Assembly (NCBI GenBank): GCA_017989135.1
Contig: JAGNQL010000003.1
Span: 1 to 64,000, forward strand
DNA from: Burkholderiales bacterium
Lineage (GTDB): Bacteria; Pseudomonadota; Gammaproteobacteria; Burkholderiales; Casimicrobiaceae
Length of the DNA: 64,000 nucleotides
Direction of reading: 5' to 3'
The notes beneath the pieces were generated by a model. That model did no database searches and was not told the DNA's origin. It saw nothing but the letters and a program-made list of their open reading frames with translations. Made by a program: the position numbers and the translations under genes. This document shows positions 7,809-15,431 of this stretch, piece by piece. Position 1 is the first letter of the stretch. Each line of letters begins with the position of its first letter.

Positions 7809-7932
7809 TAACAACTTTTTGTGCTAAGCGACCGCCCAGCGGTCGTTGCAGCCAATTTATTGCGTATATCAATATGCGCAAAAAACGACCGCTACTCGCC
7901 GCCAGGCTGTCGATGCAGCCATAAAGCCATTG
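7809..7932. repeat. Palindromic intergenic element, copy B
   Basis: Starts TAACAACTTTTT and ends near GCAGCCATAAAGCC. The left arm is GCGACCGCCCAGCGGTCGTT. The centre is AATTTATTGCGTATATCAATATGCGC, given here only as positions 7854-7880. The right arm is a degraded CGACCGCT..AGGCTGTCG. It lies between convergent comC and the delta-60 remnant. Confidence 0.85.
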
Positions 7933-8007
7933 AACGTACTTTTGCGCGAGACCGCAATCACGGTGCGCGCTCGCAAGCGCGCCTGATTTTGCGCTTTGAC
8001 CCGCCCG

Positions 8008-8310
8008 CTAGTTCGGCAAACTCAAGCCACACTGACTAACGAGGTACGGTCGAATCGTTGCCCATGAATTTCGCTTGACCGCAACCGGAAACGTGATGCC
8101 GTTGGTCACCGCAGCGCCGGTCATGCCGAGTGCGACGCACGCGTTGATCAGCAAGTCAGTAAGCGCGAGCACTTGCCCGTCGCCGTCGATGTCGAGCGAA
8201 CAACTGCGCACGCCCTCGTAACGCACGACGCAAAAAACATTGTTGGTGCCGTTCCAGCGCTGACCGCTGACGATGACCTATCCGTCGTGTTGCAGCGCGA
8301 CGCAGAGGCC
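8008..8310 (-). pseudogene. Remnant of a delta-60 repeat surface protein with dockerin-like C-terminus
   Basis: The stretch reads CVALQHDG, then a TAG stop at 8278-8280, then VIVSGQRWNGTNNVFCVVRYEG, here written with the break because the two halves are one delta-60 repeat. It continues into a calcium-binding dockerin-like tail (LDIDGDGQ, LGMTGAAVTNG) and ends RPYLVSQCGLSLPN. Only the last repeat and the tail remain. All upstream repeats, the signal peptide and the promoter are missing. An in-frame stop within the repeat also shows decay. Homology stops near 8310, exactly where an unrelated glycine-rich gene begins on the opposite strand. Confidence 0.7.
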
Positions 8311-9436
8311 GCAAATATTAGCTGGTGCGAGTGACATTCGCGTCGGTGGCGTCGCGGCGGCCAACCGTGTGATCACCGCCGGCGGCGGCGGTGGCGGCGG
8401 ACGTGGCGGTTGCGAAGGTGCGGGCACCGCGGGTGTCGGTGGTATCGGCGGTGCAGGTGGCGGTGGCAACGGCGTCAATGGCGGCGATTCGCCCACCTCT
8501 GGCGGTGTTGCGGGCGGCGGCGCAGGCGCTATCGGAGCGGCGTCTGGCGCGGCTGGCATCGGCTGCGGCGGCTTTCTGGGCACCCCAGGAGCGGCAACGT
8601 CGGATGAGAACGGCGGCGCGGGTGGCACGACCAACACGAGCACACTCACTGCTGTGACCGTGACACAGGGCGTCAATCTGGGCAACGGCTCGGTTGAAGT
8701 TTGCTACGCACCCACACCACCCGTCAACGGAGCCTGCGGCACAGCCAACGGCGTAGCGATCGGTGCCGCACCCTCGGCAAACCTGTGCGCAGCAGGTACA
8801 GCCAGTGTTGTCGCCTCAGCGGTCGGTCAATTCACGTGGACCTGTGACGGTGCCAACGGCGCTACCAACGCTAGTTGCGCGGCACCACGCACCTACACGG
8901 TGACGCCAAGCGTCTCTGGCGGCAACGGCACGGCAACGGGCGGCGGCGCAGTGGTGTACAACGCCACGGGCAGCGTGACCATCACGCCAAACGCGGGCTT
9001 CTTCACCACGACGCCGATTGGCGGAACCTGCGGCGGAACGCTGACTGGCGGCACGTTCACGACGCTGCCAGTAACGGCCGACTGCACAGTGATCGCAAGC
9101 TTCGCCGCGCAAATCACGCCAAGCGTTGCTGCGTCGCCATCAACGGGTGGATCGCTCAGCTGTACGCCACAAGCGGCCGTCGGCGGCAACTCGACATGTA
9201 CGGCAACACCAAGTCCGGGCTACGTGCTGTCGTCGTTTAGCGGTTGCAGCGGTGTTCAGACCGGCCAGACGACCTACGTCACTGGACCACTGTCGGCAGC
9301 TTGTACGGTAACGGCGCTGTTCGTGCCAACCGCAGTGATTCCAGTGCTCACCGGCTGGTGGGCATGGTTCCTCGCCGCGTTTGTCGCATTTGCCGCGTTC
9401 ATCACGGTTCGTCGCCGAGGTGTTTCACTGCGTTGA
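8273..9436 (+). pseudogene. 5'-truncated glycine-rich exosortase-sorted surface protein
   Basis: An open frame of 387 codons. The first 14 or so residues read antisense through the delta-60 remnant. Family-like sequence starts only at about 8315 with ASDIRVGG, followed by a Gly-rich tract to about residue 125, LGNGSVEVCYA, two Cys-containing beta repeats (TYTVTPSVSGGNG and ITPSVAASPSTGGSLSC types, divergent-bacterial-repeat-like) and a C-terminal sorting signal: VIPVLTGWW, a hydrophobic helix and RRRG. No signal peptide is present, so the product could not be exported. The Gly-rich region also looks shorter than I expect. I regard it as a decaying gene that has kept its frame, though an expressed cytosolic product is not excluded. 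Confidence 0.6.
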
Positions 9437-9460
9437 GTTTGACTCGACACACGTGAACTA

Positions 9461-9487
9461 AAAGGCGCCCAATTGGGCGCCTTTTTT
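9461..9487 (+). terminator. Rho-independent terminator
   Basis: A perfect palindromic stem AAGGCGCCCAATTGGGCGCCTT followed by TTTTT, 25 bases after the stop of the glycine-rich frame. Its survival is consistent with recent loss of the gene's 5' end. Confidence 0.9.
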
Positions 9488-9533
9488 TATGTGGGTCGAA
9501 GCGTTTCGCACATTGGCGCACGCAGACGACGAA

Positions 9534-9656
9534 TACAGCAATATCATTCCACCGACCGCCCAGTGGTCGTTGTAGCCTCAAAAATGCTTATATCGACTAG
9601 ATAATAAAACGACCTATAAACGCCATCAGGCGGTCGTTTTATGGCAAAAGCTGTAA
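9534..9656. repeat. Palindromic intergenic element, copy C
   Basis: Left end TACAGCAATAT, left arm CCGACCGCCCAGTGGTCG, centre TTATATCGACTAGATAA. The right arm is a long hairpin: AAAACGACC and GCC pair with GGC and GGTCGTTTT at 9606-9640. It ends AAAAGCTGTAA. Located between the convergent glycine-rich frame and the DUF1501 gene. Confidence 0.85.
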
Positions 9657-9704
9657 ATTGCGGGACGTCGTCGCTCCGCGCCGCGTCCCTGCCGTTTATC
9701 GCGG

Positions 9705-11069
9705 TCAAACAAATCCTAAATTCTTGACTGAGAACGCATCGAGATTTGGGGCAACCGTATTGAGCTGCGCGGCGGGCACGCCGAACCAGCTGGCGAGCGT
9801 GGCGGCGTATTGATCGACTGACGTCGTCGGCAACCAACGCCCTTCGCTCGACACGTCGTCGGCTCCGCGCAGCGAGACGTCCGGGAAGGTGCCGTACATC
9901 GCCCCGCCTTTGACCGCGCCGCCCATGATGAGGTGATGGTTGCCCCACGCGTGATCGGAGCCGCCGCCCGCAGCGGGTTTGAAGGTGCGACCAAAATCGG
10001 TTTGCGTAAAGGTTGTCACTTGATTGGCGACGCCGAGAGCTACTGTAGCGTCGTAGAACGAGCGCATCGCGCTGTCTACTTGCGTGAGCAGTCCGTTCTG
10101 CACCGTCAGTTGATTGGTGTGGGTGTCGAATCCGCCGAGTGAGACGAAGAACACCTGTCGCTTGACGCCGAACGTGTCGCGCGCGGCGATGAGTTTGGCA
10201 ACCTGTTGCAACTGCGCGGCGAGGCTGTTGCCGTTGGTGTCAAACAAGGATTGCACCGTGGTGTTGGTCGCGCTGATGACGGGGTTCACGATGGTCGAGA
10301 GATTGATTGCATTGGCCAGACCGTCTGCGGTTTCGGCGACCAGCGTTTGGTCGCGTCCTTCGCCGAGCAGCGCCGAAAGCGCTTGTTGCCGTGCACGCGC
10401 GGTGGCGCTGTTACCAGCGTCGCTTAATCCGAAGGTGCCGGTGGAAGGTAAGGTCAGGGCGCTGGTTGTAGTCCCTTGCGCGAACAAAACGTTGCCCGCG
10501 ATCGAGGTGGTGACGGGCATCGCTGCGGTCCCGTTCATCGACTTCATCACGTCGGCGAGGCGTCCACCCCAACCCGTGCGGGACGGTTCGTCCGATATCG
10601 ACGATTGCCACTGCGCTTGCTGATCTGAGTGCGAAAAAAGCTGGTACGGATTGTCGCCGCCGGCTTTGTATTGCGCCATCGTGAGTGGACGATTGAGTGG
10701 CCCAACGTTTGCCAGAACTGCGAGCTGGCCCGATGCGAACAAGGGGTGAATTTTTGCGAGCGACGGATTCATGCCGAAGACGCGAGTGCTGTTTTTCGGC
10801 TGAAATTGCAGCAGTTCGTTTTGTGCGATGTTGATGCCGCTTGCCTCACCGCGTGCCGCGGCGTATGCGGCGTAGCCAGCAGTATCCGCGCCGATAATCA
10901 TGTTGTTGGCGTCGTTTCCGCCAAACAGAAAAATGCAGACCAGCGCTTTGTAGTCAGTGGCAGACTGCGCGAGGGCAGGTGAGACGCCGAATCGCGTCAG
11001 CGAAGCAAGCGTTGCCCCGGCAGTCAGCGTGTGCAGGAAGTCGCGGCGGGAGTGGTGAATGTGGCTCAT
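9705..11069 (-). CDS. DUF1501 family protein with Tat signal
   Basis: A 454-residue exported protein. The N-terminus has a twin-arginine signal (HHSRRDFLHTL, hydrophobic stretch, SPALAQ). The body matches the DUF1501 family, sulfatase-like in fold: CIFLFGGNDANNMI near residue 45, FFVSLGGFDTHTNQ near 310, and FTQTDFGRTFKPA followed by GSDHAWGNHH near 355-375. These are Asp/His stretches of the kind that bind metal in alkaline-phosphatase-fold enzymes. Activity is unknown. A GGAGA ribosome site lies before the ATG, and the gene starts 14 bases after the DUF1800 stop, so the two are one operon. The pair is common in Proteobacteria and Planctomycetes and is thought to work together at the cell surface. 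Confidence 0.9.
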   Translation of the reverse strand: MSHIHHSRRDFLHTLTAGATLASLTRFGVSPALAQSATDYKALVCIFLFGGNDANNMIIGADTAGYAAYAAARGEASGINIAQNELLQFQPKNSTRVFGMNPSLAKIHPLFASGQLAVLANVGPLNRPLTMAQYKAGGDNPYQLFSHSDQQAQWQSSISDEPSRTGWGGRLADVMKSMNGTAAMPVTTSIAGNVLFAQGTTTSALTLPSTGTFGLSDAGNSATARARQQALSALLGEGRDQTLVAETADGLANAINLSTIVNPVISATNTTVQSLFDTNGNSLAAQLQQVAKLIAARDTFGVKRQVFFVSLGGFDTHTNQLTVQNGLLTQVDSAMRSFYDATVALGVANQVTTFTQTDFGRTFKPAAGGGSDHAWGNHHLIMGGAVKGGAMYGTFPDVSLRGADDVSSEGRWLPTTSVDQYAATLASWFGVPAAQLNTVAPNLDAFSVKNLGFV

Positions 11070-11083
11070 GGTCAGTTCTCCGA

Positions 11084-13198
11084 TTAGCGAAGCACTTGGG
11101 TTTCGGGGGCGGCGCTGGCAAGGTAGAGCGCCATTCGGCTGCGACCCGTGGTGTCGCTTGCAGCGACCGTTTCGACGGCTGTTTTCATGATGGCGCGAGT
11201 GCTCGCCGTCATGCGTCCCGCGAAAAGCACTTCGTTAACCTTGTCGAGCAACGTGTTTGCGTTTGCGGCAACCGAGGTGTAAGGCGTGAGATCAAACTGG
11301 GTGCCCGTCGCGCCAAACACGGTGGGGTCTGGATTGATCGTGCCGTACACGGTGTTGTAGGCAATATTGACGCGATTGATCGCGGAGGTGGTGTTGTAGA
11401 TCGCGAACTCCGGTGCGACCGCTCCGCTCTTGCTGAGCACGAAATCAGGCGGGTAGTAGTTGAATACCGATGGCGAAATGAAAACCGTTTGCCCCGAGTT
11501 CGTCGGTGTGTTTCGGAAGTAGACGCCGTCGCTTTGTGCGCCCATTGCGCGCGCCAAACGGGTGACGGCGAGCACCGGTTCGCTTTGATGGCCGTAGTCC
11601 GGCGTCCACTTTGAAGCGCCGCGCGCTTCGATGTCGGTGAGCACTGCGCGAATGACCGCCTTCATGTCACCGCGCACGCCGCTGCCGTTGTTTTGGAATA
11701 CTTTCGCCACGCGATCTACGTAGCTCGGAGAAGGCTGCCCGGTCACCAGTTGCTTGATGAAATGAGTAGCGACGAAGGGGGGCACGTTCGCTTGGTTAAA
11801 GATGATGTCGAGCGCCGCGTCCAGACGCTGCGATTGAACGAGCGAACCAGAAATGGTGCTGCCCATGAGTGTCTGCGTCGAGTAGTCGTGCTGCGCGCCA
11901 CGCTCCTCCATCATGCCTTTCATGTTCGCTGCGCGATTGATCGTGCCGGGCACTTGGCCGGGCACTGTCGGGTAGGTCCACCCGGTAAAGACGTGCGCTA
12001 AGTTTTCAACATCGTCTTGCGAATACGCGTCGATGGGTTGGCCGTTGGCGTTGAGTTTTCGCGTTCCATCGTTGTTGAGTTGATACAAGCCGAGCGAAAA
12101 GAGCTGCATCAATTCGCGAGCATAGTTTTCGTTGGGAACTACGCCTGTTGTGGTGTTGGGTTTGAGGTTGTTCACCATGTCAAGGTAGCGGCCCATCGCG
12201 GCATGCAACGTGACTTTTGAGATGAGCGAGCGGAAGTTTGAGAACGCATCGTCACGCAGCATCTGCTGGTAGTCGATCATGCCGTACGCCATCTGCACGT
12301 CGAGACCCGAGGTCACGAAAAACTGCGACCAAGCCCATGCTGTGCGCTGGCGCAGTTGGTCGGGATTGTTGATCGCATGCTGAAAGAACTCGCGCTGTGG
12401 CTGGAACATCCCGTAGTTATCGCGCTGGCAATAGCTGGTCGCGGTGAGCGGTGGCGTGGTGTTGTTCACGCAGGTGTCGGGGCGATTGAGCGGCATCCAG
12501 TCGCGCGGGGTGTAGCGTGAGGCTGTCGCATTAAATTGGTCGTCCAGCCAGCCATTCACACCACGGCTCACCACGGTGTCGACGTCTGCTGGGCGCGCGC
12601 CGAAGGTCGCCTGAAACAACAAGCGAGAAGCGTCGGCACGCTTTTCTGCTGTCGAGGCCGGAAGGCACATGCTCAGCCCCTCAAGTGCGTAGCCCTTTGC
12701 CGCGTACGTTTGGTAGAAGGTGTAGTCCGCGAAATAGCGATGATTCGCCGGTCCGTTGTTGCCGTTGTTGAAGGTACGGAAGAGGCTCGTTGTGCCCGAT
12801 GCGCACATGCCGTTCGCAGGCGCCTCGGCGTACCAAGCAATCCCTTCGTTGACGAACAAATCAGGGCGCGTCGCGAGCAGATCGCACTCGGCTTTGTTTA
12901 CGCTAAAAAAGTGGGAGGCGACTGCCGGCGCGAAGTATCGACACACCGGAAGCGCAGCGGCTTCTTGGCCGGCGTTGTAGGCAGAAAAGGTCACCCCCGT
13001 GCGCTTCCAGCCGATATTGGCTGCTCCGTCGAGCAGCGTCCATTCGGATGGGATCGCGGTGATGTAGTACTTGTTGGCCGGCGCGTTGAAAAATTCCACG
13101 ATGGTTGCGCTTGGCTCGGCGGCATGGGCGCTTATGCCCGCAAGCGCCGCGACGCTGGCGAAGGCGGAAAGCGTGCGCTGCAATAGTGTTTTACGCAT
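11084..13198 (-). CDS. DUF1800 family protein with N-terminal DUF5648-like domain
   Basis: A 704-residue exported protein. I start at the ATG at 13196-13198, which has AGGAA in front and a signal peptide behind it (MRKTLLQRTLSAF..GISAHAAEP); the longer frame lacks both. Residues about 25-180 look like a DUF5648 beta domain (EFFNAPANKYYITAI, AVASHFFSVNKAECD, NHRYFAD). Residues about 190-700 match DUF1800 (SRLLFQATFGARPADV, WAWSQFFVTSG, NENYARELMQLFSLG, FTGWTYP, PSVFNYYPPDF). Biochemical role unknown; DUF1800 proteins are regularly encoded next to DUF1501 partners, as here. Confidence 0.88.
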   Translation of the reverse strand: MRKTLLQRTLSAFASVAALAGISAHAAEPSATIVEFFNAPANKYYITAIPSEWTLLDGAANIGWKRTGVTFSAYNAGQEAAALPVCRYFAPAVASHFFSVNKAECDLLATRPDLFVNEGIAWYAEAPANGMCASGTTSLFRTFNNGNNGPANHRYFADYTFYQTYAAKGYALEGLSMCLPASTAEKRADASRLLFQATFGARPADVDTVVSRGVNGWLDDQFNATASRYTPRDWMPLNRPDTCVNNTTPPLTATSYCQRDNYGMFQPQREFFQHAINNPDQLRQRTAWAWSQFFVTSGLDVQMAYGMIDYQQMLRDDAFSNFRSLISKVTLHAAMGRYLDMVNNLKPNTTTGVVPNENYARELMQLFSLGLYQLNNDGTRKLNANGQPIDAYSQDDVENLAHVFTGWTYPTVPGQVPGTINRAANMKGMMEERGAQHDYSTQTLMGSTISGSLVQSQRLDAALDIIFNQANVPPFVATHFIKQLVTGQPSPSYVDRVAKVFQNNGSGVRGDMKAVIRAVLTDIEARGASKWTPDYGHQSEPVLAVTRLARAMGAQSDGVYFRNTPTNSGQTVFISPSVFNYYPPDFVLSKSGAVAPEFAIYNTTSAINRVNIAYNTVYGTINPDPTVFGATGTQFDLTPYTSVAANANTLLDKVNEVLFAGRMTASTRAIMKTAVETVAASDTTGRSRMALYLASAAPETQVLR

Positions 13199-13745
13199 GA
13201 TGTGTTCCTCATTACTCAATGGCGACGACGTGTGATCGTCGGTGTCTGGCGGAAAGTGTCGCGGATTCGTGCGCATGCGCCTAGCAGTGAAAAGTAACAA
13301 TCTATTTCGGTCGCCGAGAGCGCGACCCGAAACCCGCATCCGGTGCCGAGAACGCTCGCTGCACCATCGTCCGCAGCGCGGTTGCGCCGCTTTTGGCGGA
13401 AGACGCCCTAAATCACCACAAAAACACGCGCTTTCGGGTGAGTGTTGGCCGTCGCGTGGTTCATCAGCTTTTTAGCGCTAACGACCAGCTGGCGGTCGTT
13501 GGAGAGCTTTTTTGCCTAAAGTCGATAAAGTGGGCGCACCGCTCGAGGTGGTTTTTTCACGACTTCAGAACGTACTTTTGAAAATGTGCATAACTCACTA
13601 TTTTTGCTCACTTTTTTGCATTTTTTGGACTTCAATAATGGTTTCTAAGTGATTGAAATAAAAGGCTTTTACGGGAAACTTCCTAATTTCCCAAACTTGT
13701 GCATAAATGTGGGTGTAAGCTGAAAAAAGGTGGATAATCGGGGTC
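13199..13745. other. Divergent intergenic region before the dcw cluster
   Basis: 547 bases with no convincing gene. It contains half of a palindromic repeat (copy D), an A/T-rich stretch at about 13560-13700 and the leader of mraZ. Short G-rich blocks TGGG at 13710, TGGA at 13731 and GGGG at 13740 precede the mraZ ATG at roughly 10-bp multiples. That is reminiscent of MraZ boxes, but the match is loose. Confidence 0.45.
13465..13540. repeat. Palindromic intergenic element, half copy D
   Basis: Begins CAGCTTTTTAGCGCT and has the left arm AACGACCAGCTGGCGGTCGTT in two pieces around a short loop. The central CTAAAGTCGATAAAG dyad follows. No second arm or right terminus is recognisable afterwards. 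The only copy between divergent genes. Confidence 0.7.
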
Positions 13746-14180
13746 ATGTTTACTGGTGCCTCCAACCTCAGCCTTGACGTAAAGGGTCGTTTAACGATCC
13801 CAACGCGCTATCGCGAAGCGTTGGGTACGCATGTGGTGCTCACGGGTGACCCAAGTGGTTGCTTGCTGCTGTTCACGCAGCACGACTGGGTTCCTTTCGA
13901 GGAATACGTGTGCGGCTTACCGGTTGACGACAAGACCACCAAACCACTCAAACGTGTGTGGCTCGGCTGCAAAATGGAATGCGAAATCGACGGCGCGGGC
14001 CGTTTGCTGCTCCCGTCCGAATTGCGTGACCACGCGCGACTTGAGCGCAAAGTGCAAATGATTGGTCAAGAAGATCGCTTCGAACTTTGGAGCGAAGCGG
14101 GTTGGCTTGAGCAAAAAGAACTCGCGCGTCGCATTGATCGCGATGGCCTGCCGGCGACGTATCCCGGCAATTCGGCATGA
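13746..14180 (+). CDS. mraZ: Transcriptional regulator / cell division protein MraZ
   Basis: A 144-residue, two-SpoVT/AbrB-domain DNA-binding protein that opens the division and cell-wall cluster. Domain one has SNLSLDVKGRLTIPTRYRE. Domain two has MECEIDGAGRLLLPSELR. MraZ binds repeats in its own leader and represses the cluster. The start codon is the ATG at 13746, 23 bases after an A-run and close to G-rich blocks that might be its boxes. rsmH begins 10 bases beyond the stop. Length and order are normal for the family. Confidence 0.96.
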   Translation: MFTGASNLSLDVKGRLTIPTRYREALGTHVVLTGDPSGCLLLFTQHDWVPFEEYVCGLPVDDKTTKPLKRVWLGCKMECEIDGAGRLLLPSELRDHARLERKVQMIGQEDRFELWSEAGWLEQKELARRIDRDGLPATYPGNSA

Positions 14181-14190
14181 GAGGCGCGAG

Positions 14191-15144
14191 ATGCACATGC
14201 CGGAAACCCATATCTCTGTCCTGTTACGAGAGGCCGCTGACGCATTGCTGCCTGAGCGAGGCGGCACGCTCGTCGACGGTACGTTTGGCCGGGGCGGCCA
14301 TACCCGCGAATTGCTCGGGCGAATGCCTGCCAGCGCGCGTCTTATCGCCATTGATCGCGATGCCGCTGCCGCTGAATCAGCGCGCGGCGTTACCGACTTA
14401 CGATTTACGTTCGTCGCGGCGCACTTCGGCGATATGCCGTCGGCGCTCGCCAACATTGGCGTCACGCAAGTCGACGGCATCTTGCTCGACATCGGTGTGT
14501 CGTCACCTCAACTCGACGACGCTACGCGAGGCTTTAGCTTCATGCGCGATGGTCCGCTCGACATGCGCATGGACCAGTCAAGCGGGCCAACGGCGGCCGA
14601 CTGGATTGCTACAGCCTCACACAACGAATTAACGGAGGTCATCCGTGACTACGGTGAAGAGCGGTTTGCTTCGAGGATTGCAGCAGAGATTGTTGCGCAG
14701 CGCGAGCGGCAACCAATCGAGCGAACCCTTCAGCTTGCGCAGATTGTCGAAAAAGCCGTCTCAACGCGGTGGACTGGGCAGCATCCGGCCACGAAGACCT
14801 TCCAGGCTATTCGGATTCACGTCAATCGCGAACTCGAGGAACTCCGAATGGCGCTGAGCGGTGCTTTGCCTTTGCTCGCGCCCGGTGGTCGTCTCGCGAT
14901 CATCAGCTTCCACTCGCTCGAAGATCGCATGGTGAAGCTATGGATGCGCGAGCAGGCTGGGCGCGCACCGGAAGACCCGCGTCTGCGTCATTTGCCGCAG
15001 GTATCGGTCGTGCAGCCGAAAATTCGACTGGTGGGCCGCGACGTTGCGCCCTCCGACGCGGAAGTACGCGCCAACCCGCGCTCGCGTAGCGCACGATTAC
15101 GTGTCGCCGAAAAGCTTGGTAATGATGAAGGCGCAGCAGCATGA
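14191..15144 (+). CDS. rsmH: 16S rRNA m4C1402 methyltransferase RsmH
   Basis: A 317-residue S-adenosylmethionine-dependent methyltransferase that modifies C1402 of 16S rRNA. Visible marks are HISVLLREA, LVDGTFGRGGHT (SAM site), DGILLDIGVSSPQLD and IISFHSLEDRMVK. A long frame upstream overlaps mraZ; I use the ATG at 14191, preceded by GAGG, with a second ATG at 14197 as an alternative. The stop overlaps the ftsL start by four bases (ATGA). Confidence 0.96.
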   Translation: MHMPETHISVLLREAADALLPERGGTLVDGTFGRGGHTRELLGRMPASARLIAIDRDAAAAESARGVTDLRFTFVAAHFGDMPSALANIGVTQVDGILLDIGVSSPQLDDATRGFSFMRDGPLDMRMDQSSGPTAADWIATASHNELTEVIRDYGEERFASRIAAEIVAQRERQPIERTLQLAQIVEKAVSTRWTGQHPATKTFQAIRIHVNRELEELRMALSGALPLLAPGGRLAIISFHSLEDRMVKLWMREQAGRAPEDPRLRHLPQVSVVQPKIRLVGRDVAPSDAEVRANPRSRSARLRVAEKLGNDEGAAA

Positions 15145-15431
15145 CGCGCGTCAACATTATTCTCGGTGTGCTTGTGTGGGCCAGTGCGTTCGCGTTGGTC
15201 AGCAGCCAGTACCGCGTTCGTCACCTGACCATCGAAATCAACCGGGCGCGTGACGTTGCGTATCAACTCGAAACGGATCGAAATCGCGCGACGTTGGTGC
15301 AATCGAGATTGTCAACGCCCACGATCGTCGAGCGCACGGCGCGCGAGCGTTTGGATATGGATCTGCCCGAAGGATCGCGCACGCAGTTGATTGATTTGAA
15401 TGTCGCGGCCAGCGGTAAGGGTGCGCAATGA
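15141..15431 (+). CDS. ftsL: Cell division protein FtsL
   Basis: A 96-residue bitopic membrane protein of the FtsQBL divisome subcomplex. A short cytoplasmic start is followed by one membrane helix (IILGVLVWASAFALVS, residues 5-20) and a periplasmic coiled coil (RHLTIEINRARDVAYQLETD). FtsL is poorly conserved, so identity rests mainly on topology, length and position between rsmH and ftsI. ATGA overlaps join it to both neighbours. Confidence 0.93.
   Translation: MTRVNIILGVLVWASAFALVSSQYRVRHLTIEINRARDVAYQLETDRNRATLVQSRLSTPTIVERTARERLDMDLPEGSRTQLIDLNVAASGKGAQ

Noticed and set aside
8391..8657. Extra genes in other frames of the glycine-rich region
   Set aside because: Gly/Arg/Val-rich frames created by GGC repeats, not independent genes.
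13199..13339. Longer start for the DUF1800 protein
   Set aside because: The 47 extra residues would bury the signal peptide; the internal ATG has a good ribosome site.
13700..13745. MraZ-box operator array before mraZ
   Set aside because: G-rich blocks are present but spacing and sequence match the known TGGGA-type repeats too loosely to call as a feature.
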